A program made the translations under genes and the position numbers. Below are positions 19,481-31,200 of a DNA stretch of 64,000 nucleotides, in pieces. This stretch comes from Aequorivita sp. HC6-5 (GTDB lineage Bacteria > Bacteroidota > Bacteroidia > Flavobacteriales > Flavobacteriaceae). The stretch lies in the NCBI GenBank assembly GCA_905182755.1, contig CAJJCS010000003.1:62001-126000 (forward strand), read 5' to 3'. Under the pieces are notes generated by a model, which was given only the letters and a program-made list of their open reading frames with translations, was not told the origin of the DNA and did no database searches. Each line of letters begins with the position of its first letter. Within the stretch, counting starts at the first letter, position 1.

Positions 19481-19683
19481 TTCGAGGTGTTTTATATTTT
19501 CATCAAATATAGCTAATGTACTATGTTTATTGAAAAAATATCATTTATTAAATTCGTTCTAAGCAGTTAATTTGGTGTTGTGTTGCTTAGCATATAATTT
19601 GTTTGTTGCTTTAGTATAGATTTTACTGATACCATCGTTACGTTATTATATAATAAACACATGCGTAACCGCTACATTATTAT

Positions 19684-19691
19684 TAAATTTG
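19684..19691 (+). promoter_or_regulatory. Candidate -7 promoter element of katG
   Basis: TAAATTTG matches the Bacteroidota -7 consensus TAnnTTTG and lies 33 bases before the katG ATG. No TTG lies at the proper distance for a -33 box. Its position makes the TTG at 19689 an unlikely start codon. Confidence 0.35.
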
Positions 19692-19724
19692 AAATCAACA
19701 CGAATTATACAAAAATACACACCA

Positions 19725-21914
19725 ATGGATAATCATAAAGATGGCGATATTAGCCAATGCCCATTTATGGGAGGCACTCAAAAACAAACAGCAGGTAAGG
19801 GAACTTCTGTGCGAGATTTTTGGCCCAATGAACTAAAATTAAATATTCTGCGTCAAAACGCAGTAGCATCAAGCCCTATGGCTAAAGATTTTGACTACGC
19901 AACTGCTTTTAATAGCATTGATTATGCAGAATTAAAAAAAGATGTTCTCTATTTCATGACAGATTCTCAAGATTGGTGGCCTGCAGATTATGGAAACTAT
20001 GGTCCATTTATGGTTCGTATGGCATGGCATAGTGCTGGTACCTATAGAGTTGGAGACGGGCGTGGTGGAGCACGTTCTGGATCGCAACGTTTTGCGCCAA
20101 TAAATAGTTGGCCAGACAATGGTAATTTAGACAAAGCACGTTTATTACTTTGGCCTATTAAAAAGAAGTATGGAAACAAATTATCTTGGGCAGATTTAAT
20201 GATTCTTGCAGGGAACTGCGCAATGGAATCTATGGGATTTGAAACCTTTGGTTTTGCTGGTGGACGTGAGGATGTTTGGGAACCAGAACAAGACATATAT
20301 TGGGGTTCTGAAACCGTTATGGGAGAAAATAAAGAACGATACGCCGAAGGTGAATTAGAAGATCCTTTAGGTGCTGTAATGATGGGTTGGATTTATGTAA
20401 ATCCGGAAGGACCCAATGGAGATCCAGATCCAATGGGCTCTGCAAAAGACATTAGAGAAACCTTTGGTAGAATGGCAATGAATGATGAAGAAACGGTAGC
20501 CCTTGTTGCGGGTGGACATACTTTTGGTAAAGCGCATGGTGCCGCAGATCCAGACAAATATGTTGGACCATCACCACATGGAGCTCCTATAGAAGAAATG
20601 AGCACTGGTTGGAAAAACTCTTACAAATCGGGTGTTTTAGATGATACCATTACAAGTGGTATAGAAGGCGCTTGGACACCAAATCCAACAGTTTGGGATC
20701 ATGATTATTTTGATATGTTATTAAACTATGACTGGGAACTTACAAAAAGTCCTGCAGGTGCACATCAATGGAAACCAACAGCAGCGTCAAATGCGAAAAA
20801 AGCACCCAAAGCGGGTGATGCAAACAATACGCAAGATTTAATGATGACTACTGCGGATATTGCTTTAAAGCTAGATCCAGCGTATTTAGAAATTTCTAAA
20901 CGTTTTCACAAAGACCACAAAGCTTTTGAAGATGCTTTTGCAAGAGCATGGTACAAATTAACACACAGAGATATGGGACCAATCTCTAGATATTTAGGTC
21001 CAGAAATACCAAAAGAAGAATTGCTTTGGCAAGACCCAATTCCAGCAGGGCAGTCATTATCTGAAACAGATGTAACAACCTTAAAGAGCCTAATTTTAGC
21101 CTCAGACCTTACTATATCTCAGTTGGTTTCTACGGCTTGGGCTTCTGCATCAACCTTTAGAGGGTCAGACATGAGAGGTGGCGCAAATGGAGGAAGAATC
21201 CGATTAGAACCTCAAAAAAATTGGGAGGTAAATTCTCCTAAGCAGTTAGCAACGGTTCTCGCTAGTTATGAAACTATTAAATCTAATTTTAATGGAAGTG
21301 TTTCTATTGCAGATTTAATTGTTCTGGGAGGTTGTGTGGCTATAGAAGAGGCTGCTTCAAAAGCAGGACATGCTATCTCTGTCCCTTTTACAAGTGGTAG
21401 AGCAGATGCTTCTCAAGAACAAACGGATGTTGCTTCTTTTGGTTATTTAGAACCGAAAGCAGACGGATTTAGAAATTTTATTAAAAAAGATTTAAACCTA
21501 GCAGCAGAAGAATTATTGATTGATAGAGCGCAATTATTAACACTTAGTATTCCAGAAATGACTGTTTTAGTTGCTGGTATGAGAGTTTTAGGAGCCAATT
21601 ATAACGCCTCGAAATACGGTGTATTTACAGATACTGTTGGCACACTTACCAATGATTTCTTGGTAAATATCTTAGATTTTAGCAACACTTGGAAAGCAAC
21701 TTCTAAGGATGACACCTTATTTGAAGGATCAGACAGAAAAACAGGCGTTATCAAATATAGAGGAACAAGAGCCGATTTAATTTTTGGATCAAACACAGAA
21801 CTTAGAGCAATTGCTGAGGTGTACGCTGCAGATGATGGTAAAGATAAATTTGTTACAGATTTTGTAGCTGCTTGGACCAAGGTCATGAATCTTGATAGGT
21901 TTGATTTATTGTAA
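19725..21914 (+). CDS. katG: Catalase-peroxidase KatG
   Basis: Bifunctional haem catalase and peroxidase that removes hydrogen peroxide. The ATG at 19725 gives [17 protein letters not shown], the usual N-terminus; a TTG 36 bases upstream is in frame but sits in promoter sequence. The distal haem site is [11 protein letters not shown] (about 98-108), the proximal His is in [12 protein letters not shown], and the Trp-Tyr-Met cross-link residues are in [13 protein letters not shown] and RMAMND. The second, degenerate peroxidase domain fills the C-terminal half. At 729 residues it is full length and undamaged, which contrasts with many neighbours. A strong terminator follows. Confidence 0.97.
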   Translation: MDNHKDGDISQCPFMGGTQKQTAGKGTSVRDFWPNELKLNILRQNAVASSPMAKDFDYATAFNSIDYAELKKDVLYFMTDSQDWWPADYGNYGPFMVRMAWHSAGTYRVGDGRGGARSGSQRFAPINSWPDNGNLDKARLLLWPIKKKYGNKLSWADLMILAGNCAMESMGFETFGFAGGREDVWEPEQDIYWGSETVMGENKERYAEGELEDPLGAVMMGWIYVNPEGPNGDPDPMGSAKDIRETFGRMAMNDEETVALVAGGHTFGKAHGAADPDKYVGPSPHGAPIEEMSTGWKNSYKSGVLDDTITSGIEGAWTPNPTVWDHDYFDMLLNYDWELTKSPAGAHQWKPTAASNAKKAPKAGDANNTQDLMMTTADIALKLDPAYLEISKRFHKDHKAFEDAFARAWYKLTHRDMGPISRYLGPEIPKEELLWQDPIPAGQSLSETDVTTLKSLILASDLTISQLVSTAWASASTFRGSDMRGGANGGRIRLEPQKNWEVNSPKQLATVLASYETIKSNFNGSVSIADLIVLGGCVAIEEAASKAGHAISVPFTSGRADASQEQTDVASFGYLEPKADGFRNFIKKDLNLAAEELLIDRAQLLTLSIPEMTVLVAGMRVLGANYNASKYGVFTDTVGTLTNDFLVNILDFSNTWKATSKDDTLFEGSDRKTGVIKYRGTRADLIFGSNTELRAIAEVYAADDGKDKFVTDFVAAWTKVMNLDRFDLL

Positions 21915-21939
21915 TCGTATTTAAATACTATATTTAATA

Positions 21940-21976
21940 AAAAAAGGTGATGCATTACGCATCACCTTTTTTTATT
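21940..21976 (+). terminator. Terminator after katG
   Basis: The stem GGTGATGC / GCATCACC with loop ATTAC is flanked by seven A before and seven T after, 25 bases beyond the katG stop. Confidence 0.9.
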
Positions 21977-22083
21977 AATGACTTTTTTAAGGGGTTTATA
22001 TATATGCTAGACTATATGATTTAACAAGAATTTATGAGCCATAAAACGCTGTAAATACTACATTTATAAAAAAACCAGAAACA

Positions 22084-24948
22084 ATGAAAAAAACAACCTT
22101 TAGCGCATCAGTGCTAGCGTTATTCGCGGCATTTATTTTAACAACATCTTGTAAAGATGGTGCTATGTCAAATGATAGTACAAAGCTATCTGTTGCCTAT
22201 GAAAAATACGAATTAGAAAATGGTTTAGATGTTATTCTGCACCAAGATAAAAGTGACCCAATAGTTTCTCTAGCGGTTCAGTACGGTGTGGGCTCCAACA
22301 GGGAGAAGACAGGTCGTACCGGTTTTGCTCACTTATTTGAGCATATGTTATTTCAGGAATCAGAAAATGTACCACAAGATCAATTCTTTAAGAAAATACA
22401 AGATGCAGGTGGAACCTTAAATGGAGGTACTTGGAAAGATGGTACTATATACTATGAAACGGTTCCAAACAATGCCATGGAGATGATGATGTGGCTTGAG
22501 AGTGATCGTATGGGGTGGTTTATAAATACAGTTACCGAGTCTGCTTTTGAAAACCAACAAGAAGTGGTCCAAAATGAAAAGCGTCAACGTGTTGATAACA
22601 ATCCTTACGGACATACCGGGTGGGTTATAGACAAAGCAATATACCCACAGGGGCATCCATACAACTGGCAAGTTATTGGCGAGTTGGTAGACCTGCAGAG
22701 TGCTACTGTTGCAGATGTTCGTGAGTTTTATGAAAAATTCTACGGTCCTAATAACGCTACTTTGGTATTGGTTGGTGATTTTGAGACAGACCAGGCTAAA
22801 GCCATGATTGAAAAGTATTTTGGTGAAGTTAAAAGAGGTCAAGAGGTGCCAAAATTAAGCCCAATGCGTACAACTTTGGAGCAATCTAAAAGATTGTACC
22901 ATGAAGATAATTTTGCCACTACGGCGCAATTAAATATGGTTTGGCCAACACTAGAGCAGTATACAGATGATGCATATGCACTTAATGTACTTGCAGAGTT
23001 AATATCTCGAGGAAAAAACGCACCCCTTTACAAGGTGTTAGAAAAAGAGGAAGGGCTTTCGTCAAGTTATTATTCTTTTAATCGTTCAGCAGAGTTGGCA
23101 GGAGTCTTTAGGATTTCTGTTACGGCAAATGATGGTAAGAGTTTAAAAGATGTTGAGCCTGGAGTTAATGAGGCTTTTGCTTTGTTTGAAAAGGATGGTG
23201 TTACAGATAGAGATATTGCACGAGTAAAAGCGGGTCTAGAAACTGGTTTTTATAACGGTATTAGTAGTGTGCAGGGAAAAGCTTTTCAGCTAGCTAGCTA
23301 CAATGTATTTGCAGGAAGCCCTAGCTTTATTGAAACAGATATCGAAAACATCCAAAAAGTCACAAAAGAAGACGTGATGCGTGTTTACAACACTTATATT
23401 AAGGATATGCCTTTTGTAATGACAAGTTTTGTGCCTAAAGGAAAGTTAGATTTAATTGCAGATAACTCTACTAAAGCAGAGGTTGTAGAGGAAAAAATAG
23501 TTGAAAATATTCAAAAACAAACCACAGAGCAAACTACAGATCAGGTTGTAAAGACGCCTTCTGTTTTTGACCGTTCTTTAGAGCCTGTGCAAGGAGATTC
23601 TCCAGCGCTTAATGTTCCAGAGAGTTGGAAACAAGAGCTTTCAAATGGTATGATGGTATATGGTATCGAGCAAAATGAGATTCCTACTGTGAATTTTAGT
23701 TTGGTAATGGATGGTGGACACCTTCTAGATGCTATAGAAAAAAATGGTGTTGCTAGTTTAATTACAGACATCATGATGGAAGGTACTGCAACTAAAACTC
23801 CTCAAGAGTTACAAGAAGAAATTGAGATGCTAGGTGCCAATATTAATATGTACACCACGCGTGAGTCTATAGTGATTCAGGTAAACACTTTGGTGCGTAA
23901 CTATGAGGCTACATTGGCCTTGGTTGAAGAGATACTAACTCAGCCACGTTGGGATTTGGAAGAGTTTGGACGTATCAAAACAGCAGCTATAAATAGGGTG
24001 AAGAGATCTTCTGCAAACCCAAATGCAGTGGCAGGACGCGTTTTTAATAAGTTGCTGTATGGCGAGGATCATATTTTCGCCTACCCAAACACTGGGACGG
24101 TTACCTCTATTGCGGCAATTGCCATGGAAGATGTAAAAGCGTTTTACGACAAGAATTTCTCTCCATCTGTATCTAAATTTCATATTGTAGGGCAGATAGA
24201 CAAAACAAAAGCCATGGCTGGACTTGTTAATCTAGAGAAAAACTGGGCGAGCAAACAGGTTACCATACCTAGTTATCCAATTGCTAACTCTAGAGATAAG
24301 TCTTCTGTGTATTTTGTAGATATTCCAGGTGCAAAACAATCAGTAATTCAGATTGGTAATATATCTTTAGCTAGAAGCGATACAGATTTCTATTCGGCAG
24401 AGGTAATGAATTATGCTCTTGGTGGCGCTTTTAACGGTGTTGTCAATAGAATACTAAGAGAAGAAAAAGGATACACCTACGGAGCTCGTACAGGTTTTAG
24501 GGGCAGTAAGATACCAGGAACCTTTAGAGCCTCTTCTAGTGTAAGAACAAACACTACCGGAGAATCTGTAACTATTTTTAGAGATGAAATTAATAAATAC
24601 AAGCAAGGAATCTCTCAAGAAGATCTAGATTTTACCAAGAATGCTTTAATTAAATCAAACGCACGTCGTTTTGAGACTCAATTTGCGCTGCTAGGGATGT
24701 TGCAAGAGATGAGTATTTACGGCCTTGACCAAGATTATATTGCCGCAGAAGAGGCAACGGTTAGAAACATGACCTTAGATGCCCACAAAGCCCTTGCTAA
24801 TAAATATCTGGATACTTCGAAAATGGCTTACTTAGTTGTGGGTGATGCGCAAAGCCAGTACACACAATTTAGAGATATGGGATTTGATGAGGTATTGCTT
24901 TTAGATAAAGAGGGAGAGGAAGTGAAGCTAGAAAATGTTAAGCAATAG
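22084..24948 (+). CDS. M16 family zinc metallopeptidase lipoprotein (two-unit)
   Basis: A 954-residue pitrilysin-type peptidase. The N-terminus is a lipoprotein signal with Cys at residue 23 (TTSCKDG). The first unit has the inverted zinc motif HLFEH at residues 83-87 and a downstream Glu in ENQQEVVQNEKRQR. The second unit (from about residue 515, ELSNGMMVYGIEQNEIPT) has no HxxEH and carries the substrate-binding Arg/Tyr region GYTYGARTGFRGSK. The fused pair should form the peptide-degrading clamshell at the envelope. A Gln/Thr-rich linker joins the halves. It is probably monocistronic, with a terminator on both sides. Confidence 0.93.
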   Translation: MKKTTFSASVLALFAAFILTTSCKDGAMSNDSTKLSVAYEKYELENGLDVILHQDKSDPIVSLAVQYGVGSNREKTGRTGFAHLFEHMLFQESENVPQDQFFKKIQDAGGTLNGGTWKDGTIYYETVPNNAMEMMMWLESDRMGWFINTVTESAFENQQEVVQNEKRQRVDNNPYGHTGWVIDKAIYPQGHPYNWQVIGELVDLQSATVADVREFYEKFYGPNNATLVLVGDFETDQAKAMIEKYFGEVKRGQEVPKLSPMRTTLEQSKRLYHEDNFATTAQLNMVWPTLEQYTDDAYALNVLAELISRGKNAPLYKVLEKEEGLSSSYYSFNRSAELAGVFRISVTANDGKSLKDVEPGVNEAFALFEKDGVTDRDIARVKAGLETGFYNGISSVQGKAFQLASYNVFAGSPSFIETDIENIQKVTKEDVMRVYNTYIKDMPFVMTSFVPKGKLDLIADNSTKAEVVEEKIVENIQKQTTEQTTDQVVKTPSVFDRSLEPVQGDSPALNVPESWKQELSNGMMVYGIEQNEIPTVNFSLVMDGGHLLDAIEKNGVASLITDIMMEGTATKTPQELQEEIEMLGANINMYTTRESIVIQVNTLVRNYEATLALVEEILTQPRWDLEEFGRIKTAAINRVKRSSANPNAVAGRVFNKLLYGEDHIFAYPNTGTVTSIAAIAMEDVKAFYDKNFSPSVSKFHIVGQIDKTKAMAGLVNLEKNWASKQVTIPSYPIANSRDKSSVYFVDIPGAKQSVIQIGNISLARSDTDFYSAEVMNYALGGAFNGVVNRILREEKGYTYGARTGFRGSKIPGTFRASSSVRTNTTGESVTIFRDEINKYKQGISQEDLDFTKNALIKSNARRFETQFALLGMLQEMSIYGLDQDYIAAEEATVRNMTLDAHKALANKYLDTSKMAYLVVGDAQSQYTQFRDMGFDEVLLLDKEGEEVKLENVKQ

Positions 24949-24970
24949 TTTTTAATAAAAACAATTATAA

Positions 24971-25007
24971 TAAAAAAGGGGAGCTTTACGGCTTCCCTTT
25001 TTTTATT
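24971..25007 (+). terminator. Terminator after the M16 peptidase gene
   Basis: The stem GGGGAGC / GCTTCCC with loop TTTACG is followed by eight T, 25 bases after the stop. One G-T pair is allowed in the stem. Confidence 0.85.
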
Positions 25008-25166
25008 AATACGACCTTATTTCTATTCTCTGACACACTATAAAAACAGCTGCTATATTATATGTTTTTATAGGTGATAATACCGTATAAATACATTTTA
25101 GTCTTGTCTAAAAATAAATCATAATATATTGTTTTTCAATATTATAAGATATTTAATATAAAGTTA

Positions 25167-25841
25167 TTATTTACTCGTGTCTGAAATGCAATTTTCCCAC
25201 AAAACATCTTCTGGTACAGGTGCTGTAATTGTCATTTCTTCCTTTTTTACAGGGTGCATAAAAGAGAGTTTTCTAGCATGCAGATGAATGCTGCCATCTT
25301 TGTTGGATCTGTCAAAACCATATTTTAAGTCTCCTTTTATTGGACAATTAATGCTCGCTAGTTGTGCTCTAATTTGATGGTGTCTTCCAGTTTCTAAAAG
25401 AATTTCTAAAGCTACATAGCGTTGCATTTTCTTTAGTATATGATAATGAAGTATGGCTTTTTTGCTTTCTGGAACTTCTTTGGTGTTTGCGTAGCTTTTA
25501 TTTTGCTTTGGATTTCTTTTAAGATAATGGGTAAGGGTGTCACTATCTTTTGGTGGCGAATTTTTCACTACTGCCCAATAGGTTTTCTTTGTTTCGCGCT
25601 CAGCAAAAGATTTGTTTAGTCTAGGTAGTGCCTTTGATGTCCTGGCAAAGACAACCACACCACTTGTGGGTCTATCAAGCCTATGCACAACCCCAAGATA
25701 CACGGCTCCGGGTTTATTGTATTTCTTGGCAAGATAGGCTTTGGTGATTTCAGAAAGGGGCGTATCTCCAGTCTTATCTCCCTGTACAATGTCTCCAGGG
25801 CGCTTGTTTACAACAATGATATGATTGTCTTCAAACAACAC
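25167..25841 (-). CDS. RluA-family RNA pseudouridine synthase
   Basis: It isomerises uridine in rRNA or tRNA. The catalytic motif HRLDRPTSGVVVFARTS, with Asp in RLD, lies at about residues 54-70; the domain opens with DNHIIVVNKRPG and closes with LLETGRHHQIRAQLA and KYGFDRSN. No S4 domain is present, so it is the compact type; the target base is unknown. The start is uncertain: the frame is open upstream and relatives have about 20 more residues, which here would need the ATT at 25911-25913 (followed by SEKQHTH), ten bases after panB. GTG at 25844 and TTG at 25841 are the first ordinary start codons. Confidence 0.88.
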   Translation of the reverse strand: MLFEDNHIIVVNKRPGDIVQGDKTGDTPLSEITKAYLAKKYNKPGAVYLGVVHRLDRPTSGVVVFARTSKALPRLNKSFAERETKKTYWAVVKNSPPKDSDTLTHYLKRNPKQNKSYANTKEVPESKKAILHYHILKKMQRYVALEILLETGRHHQIRAQLASINCPIKGDLKYGFDRSNKDGSIHLHARKLSFMHPVKKEEMTITAPVPEDVLWENCISDTSK

Positions 25842-25923
25842 CTGAAGGTTCTCTGGGGTGCTGTGTGTCGTTTTTTTATTTGTTTTGGTATGAGTATGTT
25901 GTTTTTCCGAAATACAATTGGTA

Positions 25924-26742
25924 TTAGTACTGTTCTGTATCGTTCGGAAAATCTCCGCTTTTCACATCTGTACTGTAGTTTTTAAAAGCCGTAGTCATCT
26001 CCTTATACATATCCAGGTATCTTCTTAGAAAGCGAGGATTAAACTCATGTGTCATGCCAAGCATGTCATGTGTTACTAGTACTTGGCCGTCTATTGCGTT
26101 ACCTGCTCCAATACCAATTACAGGTATGGTAAGGCTTTGTGCAACTTCCTGTGCAAGTTTGGCAGGAACCTTCTCTAGTACAATGGCAAAACATCCTGCT
26201 TTTTCTAGAAGTAAAGCGTCTTGTTTAAGCGCCTCTGCTTCTGCATCTTCTTTGGCCCTAACGGTGTAGGTTCCAAATTTATAGATAGATTGTGGTGTAA
26301 GTCCTAAATGCCCCATAACTGGAATACCCGCATTTAAAATTCTTTTTACAGATTCTTTAATTTCTTTACCGCCTTCTACCTTTACGGCATGACCTCCACT
26401 TTCTTTCATGATACGAATGGCAGAGCGTAAGGCTTCTTTTGGATCACTTTGGTAGCTCCCAAAAGGAATATCTACCACCACTAAACTACGCTCTACTGCG
26501 CGAATCACAGAAGTTGCATGATAAATCATCTGATCTAGTGTGATGGGGAGTGTAGTTTCATGACCCGCCATAACATTAGAGGCAGAGTCACCAACAAGTA
26601 TCACGTCTATGCCAGCTCCATCAACAATTTTTGCCATGGTATAGTCATAGGCTGTGAGCATAGAGATCTTCTCTCCACGATTTTTCATATCTACCAAGGT
26701 TTTGGTAGTGATTCTTTTGTATTGTTTCTTTGCTGTAGACAT
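25924..26742 (-). CDS. panB: 3-methyl-2-oxobutanoate hydroxymethyltransferase
   Basis: The first committed step of pantothenate and coenzyme A synthesis, transferring a hydroxymethyl group from methylene-tetrahydrofolate to ketoisovalerate. Signatures are [33 protein letters not shown] with its metal-binding Asp, [13 protein letters not shown] and [14 protein letters not shown]. At 272 residues it is of standard length. The RluA-type gene follows closely on the same strand; no other pantothenate gene is in the window. Confidence 0.96.
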   Translation of the reverse strand: MSTAKKQYKRITTKTLVDMKNRGEKISMLTAYDYTMAKIVDGAGIDVILVGDSASNVMAGHETTLPITLDQMIYHATSVIRAVERSLVVVDIPFGSYQSDPKEALRSAIRIMKESGGHAVKVEGGKEIKESVKRILNAGIPVMGHLGLTPQSIYKFGTYTVRAKEDAEAEALKQDALLLEKAGCFAIVLEKVPAKLAQEVAQSLTIPVIGIGAGNAIDGQVLVTHDMLGMTHEFNPRFLRRYLDMYKEMTTAFKNYSTDVKSGDFPNDTEQY

Positions 26743-26808
26743 AAGGTGTTGTATAAAGTGTAAATGTACTAATTTGTATATAATTTTTACTTTGGCTTAT
26801 CTTATTAA

Positions 26809-27342
26809 TTAGTCATATTTTGCACTTATGGTTGTGCTGTAATTCCATTTTTCTTGCACTTTTAGCACTTGCTCAATTACATCACGAACGCAGCCTTTAC
26901 CTCCTTTTAGGTGAGAAACATACTTGCTTAGCGCTTTTATTTCTGGGACCGCATCTTGGGGGCAGCAAGGCATAACAACTTGTTGCATTACCTTGTAATC
27001 TGGCAGGTCATCACCCATATACAGTACTTGCTGGGGTGTGATATTGTTTTCTTGAAGGTATTTTTCAAGTGTTTTTGTTTTATGATGTGTGCCTAGATGT
27101 ATATCATTAATCCCTAGCCCAGCAAGACGTTTACGAACTCCTTCATCAGTACCGCCAGAAATGATACATACATTAAAGCCCTCAAGCAGTGCTTCTTTTA
27201 AGGCAAAGCCATCTTTGGTATGCATGGTTCTGTGCATTTCTCCATCTGTGGTTATTGTAATTGTTCCGTCTGTTAGCACGCCATCTACGTCAAAAACGAA
27301 GGTGGTGATTTGATGCAAATATTCTTTATAGCTTTTACTCAT
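26809..27342 (-). CDS. KdsC-like HAD phosphatase
   Basis: A 177-residue tetrameric-type HAD phosphatase without a cap. Motif I is FVFDVDGVLTDG (nucleophile Asp near residue 18), motif II is IISGGTD, and motif IV is MGDDLPDYKVM. This fits 3-deoxy-D-manno-octulosonate-8-phosphate phosphatase, which completes KDO for lipopolysaccharide; YrbI-like relatives act on other sugar acids. It overlaps the end of the DUF2520 gene by eight bases, a pairing seen across Flavobacteriaceae together with Maf. Confidence 0.9.
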   Translation of the reverse strand: MSKSYKEYLHQITTFVFDVDGVLTDGTITITTDGEMHRTMHTKDGFALKEALLEGFNVCIISGGTDEGVRKRLAGLGINDIHLGTHHKTKTLEKYLQENNITPQQVLYMGDDLPDYKVMQQVVMPCCPQDAVPEIKALSKYVSHLKGGKGCVRDVIEQVLKVQEKWNYSTTISAKYD

Positions 27343-28097
27343 CTTGTGATATATTTCTTTTTTGAATACTACTTGTAAGTAGTTGATATACTTCTTGTTG
27401 TTGTGTTGTAAGAAGCCCTTGATGTGTCTGAATTGTTTTTTTATCTCCTCTTTTGGCTGGTCCAGTTTGGGCCTGGGCAGGAGTAAGGTATTCTATTTTA
27501 TTGGCCGTTTCTTTAATTAAAGGAGCCAAGAGGCTAAAATCTATTTGTTGTTTTTTTAAAATATCTTCTGAAATATGATATAACTCATTCACAAAATTAT
27601 TTACAAATACGGCGGCTACATGCAGCTTTGTCCTTTCAGAAGAACTAATATTATACACTTTTTGTGAAATTAGAGTGCCTAAATTTGATAATAAAGATAG
27701 ATCCTCCTTGTTTTGAGCCTCCACACAAATAGGGATGTTTTTAAAGTCAATCTCTTTGTTTTTTGAAAATGTTTGTAAAGGGTAAAACACTCCTTTTTTA
27801 TTGTTGTTACTAATAGCTTCTAAAGCAGCTCCTCCACAGGTGTGAGCTACCAACTTATTTGTAAAAGGAAGTTGTGATGTGATGCTGTGTATAGTATCGT
27901 CAGGGACTGCGGCGATATAGACATCTGCCTTGGGTGTAATCTCTAGTATGTTTGTTACAACTCTCTTGTCGTGAGTGTTTTCTTTGGGGTATACTGCGTG
28001 TATAGACTTGCAGTACCTTAATACCAGGGCTAGTCTCAAATACCTTAAATAGATGAGATCCAACATTACCAAAACCCAAAATAACAACTGTAATCAT
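27335..28097 (-). pseudogene. Rossmann-like/DUF2520 oxidoreductase, one frameshift
   Basis: The N-terminus MITVVILGFGNVGSHLFKVF is an NAD(P)-binding Rossmann motif of the ProC/F420-reductase type. The C-terminal part (SSERTKLHVAAVFVNNFVN, TGPAKRGDKKTIQTH) is the DUF2520 helical domain. Its reaction is unknown. An extra base near 27993 shifts the frame within VYTRS/YPKENTHDKRV; removing it gives a continuous protein of about 253 residues. The ATG at 28097 is preferred to one five codons upstream because it directly opens the first strand. It is first in a pair with the KdsC-like gene. Confidence 0.85.
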
Positions 28098-28216
28098 AGT
28101 GTAAAAATACAAGAATTTTTTATGGCAATAGTATGCCTTTTATGGAATGAATACTAAAGAGTGTTAATGCTATCACATTTCAGATACATAAGGAGTACAA
28201 AAAGACCATTTTGTAG

Positions 28217-28224
28217 TATTTTTG
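28217..28224 (+). promoter_or_regulatory. Candidate -7 promoter element of ccsBA
   Basis: TATTTTTG fits the Bacteroidota TAnnTTTG box and lies 16 bases before the ATG. No good TTG -33 box is present, so support is moderate. Confidence 0.35.
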
Positions 28225-28240
28225 CAAAAAATAATACTAG

Positions 28241-31200
28241 ATGCAAAAGAAACTAGCTTCCATTATATTTTCTACCCGTTTAACGGCTACTTTATTTATT
28301 GTATTTGCAATAGCAATGGCTGTTGGTACACTGGTTGATGCCTCTTCAGAGACTTCGCCCACACCGTATTCTCGAGCACTAATATACAATGCATGGTGGT
28401 TTGAGGCTATTATGGGGTTGTTTGTGGTTAATTTTCTAGGAAATATTGTTCGCTTTAAAATGTTTAGTAAAGAAAAAGCGACAACCCTAGTGATACACTT
28501 ATCTTTTATACTTATTCTGGTAGGCGCATTTGTAACAAGATATATTGGTTATGAGGGTGTTATGCAAATAAATGAGGGAGACACCTCCAACGAAATACTA
28601 TCTGAGTTTGCCTATTTAAATGTTTTTATAGATGGTGATTATGTCATTGATGGCCAACAACAGCGCCTTAAATTAGCGCCAAAGAAAATGGATCTCTCCC
28701 AGCGATTGAGCAATCATTTTTCTATGAGTAAAACGTACAACCAGACTCCTGTAACAATCACCTATAAAGATTTCATTAAAGGTGCTACCAAAGGAATGGT
28801 TGAAGACCCCGTTGGAGAAGGATATCTTAAAATTGTTGAAGCTGGTGACGGAACACGCCATGATCATTATGTAAAAGTGGGAGAGGTCTCCAATATTCAT
28901 AACATATTATTTGCTGTTAATAAGCCAACCAAGGGGGCGATAAATATATTCTATGATGAGCAGTCACAAGAGTATCAAATACAATCAGCTTTTGCTGGAG
29001 AGTATATGCGCATGGCAGATCAACAAAAAGGAATTGTTATTAAAGACAGCCTCCAAAATTTACAGTTGCGCTCGCTCTATCAAATGGCAGCCATGGCATT
29101 TGTAATTCCAGACCCTGTAGTTAATGGGCGTATGGGCATTATAAAAGCCACTAAAGACGCTCCGGCTGTAACCAATGCTTTGATACTAAATGTTAGCTCT
29201 GGTGGCCAAACAAAGACCTTAGAGCTTCTAGGAGGTAGAGGCTCTACACCAAGCCCCGTGAAGGTAGCTATAAATGGTCTTGAGGTATATGCTACCTACG
29301 GAAGTAAAACTATAGAATTGCCTTTTAGTATCACCCTCAATGATTTTATTGCCGAGAAATACCCTGGCACAGAAAAAAGTTACAAATCTTTTAAAAGTAA
29401 AGTAACTGTTAATAGTGCCGATGGAACATTTCAAGAAGAAGAAATCTTCATGAATAATGTTTTAGATAAAGAAGGATTCCGCTTTTTTCAGTCTGGATTT
29501 CAGCCTGATGAAAAAGGGACTATTTTAGCGGTAAACCACGATATGTGGGGAACTTGGATTACCTACATAGGGTATTTCCTATTGTATTTTGGACTTATGG
29601 CAATTTTGTTTGATAGAAATTCCAGATTTGGAAACCTTAAAAAGTATCTAGAAAAAATAAAGAAAAAGAAGAAACTGCTAGCGTGTCTTGCGATGCTTTT
29701 TATGAGTACCGTTGCTATAAGCCAGACAGATAACCACCAGCACGTTACTACTATTAACACACAAATAGATTCTTTGATTAATGCCAATGCGGTTTCTAAA
29801 GAGCACGCTGCAGCTTTTGCCCGTTTGGTAATTCAGGACAATGGCCGCATGAAGCCAATAAGTACTTTTGCCAGTGAGTTGATACGTAAGGTGAGTGGAA
29901 GTGACTCCTACAACGGTCTAGATGCAAATCAAGTGTTTATGTCTGTAACACAATTTCCAAGATTGTGGTCTCAGGTACCCATAATTAAGTTAAAGCGTGG
30001 TAATGATAGCATACGTGATATAGTAGGTGTTCCTAAAGGTACTAAAACAATAGCCTTAATTGATTTGTTTGATAAGGATGTTACCTTTAAGCTAGATCCA
30101 TACTTAGAGGCTGCTACCTCTACAAATACTCCTAATCAATTCCAAAAAGATTTTATTAAGGCCTATGAGAGCTATTATATATTCAATCAAGCGCTGGGGG
30201 GTAGTATTTTAAAGATATTTCCTGTACCCGCAGATCCTGGTAACAAATGGGTGTCTTACCCAGAACTCAACCAAAGCGGTATAAAAGGGCAAGATTCTAT
30301 GTTTACAAAAACGGCTTTGCCCTTGTACTTTAATAGCCTTAGTGCTGCAAAGGCTAGTAACGATTATACAAAGCCTGCTGAAATATTGAGCCTTATTAGA
30401 GCTTACCAGAAAAAACATGGTAGTGAGGTGCTTCCAAGTGATTCAAAAATTAGCGCAGAGATAGCCTACAACAAAATTAATATTTTCAATAGGCTGTTTC
30501 GTTATTTTACCCTCTTTGGTGTATTGATGTTTATTGGTATAATCATACAAATATTTAAAGAAGGGCCTCTAGTAAATGGCTTTGTTAAAGTTTGTAAAAT
30601 AGTGATTTGGTCTTTCTTTGTAGCCATGACCCTGGGGCTTATTGCACGCTGGTATATCTCTGGACATGCTCCCTGGACAGATGCCTATGAATCTATTATA
30701 TATGTTGCTTGGGCCACCGTATTTTTTGGTTTGGCATTTGGAAGGAAAAGTGATCTTACAGTTGCCTCTACTGCATTTGTAGCAGCTATTATATTATGGG
30801 TAGCTAATCAAAATTGGCTTGACCCTGCTATTTCGACATTAGTACCGGTACTTGATAGCTATTGGCTGATGATACACGTGGCGGTTATTGTGGCTAGTTA
30901 TGGACCCTTTACTTTAGGTATGATATTGGGTGTTACGGTTCTTATTTTAATGATTCTTACCAATGGCGCCAATAAAGCAAAAATGGATTTAAATATTAAA
31001 GAATTAACTACCATTAACGAACTTGCTTTAACTGTTGGTCTTGTGATGCTTACCATAGGTAACTTTTTGGGCGGTCAATGGGCAAATGAGAGTTGGGGAC
31101 GTTACTGGGGCTGGGATCCTAAAGAGACTTGGGCGCTTATTAGTATTATGATATATGCCTTTGTTATACACATGCGTTTGGTACCTGGTCTTCGAGGAAA

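Noticed and set aside
19689-19724. TTG start giving KatG 12 extra residues
   Set aside because: The TTG is part of the TAAATTTG promoter element, and [17 protein letters not shown] is the usual KatG N-terminus.
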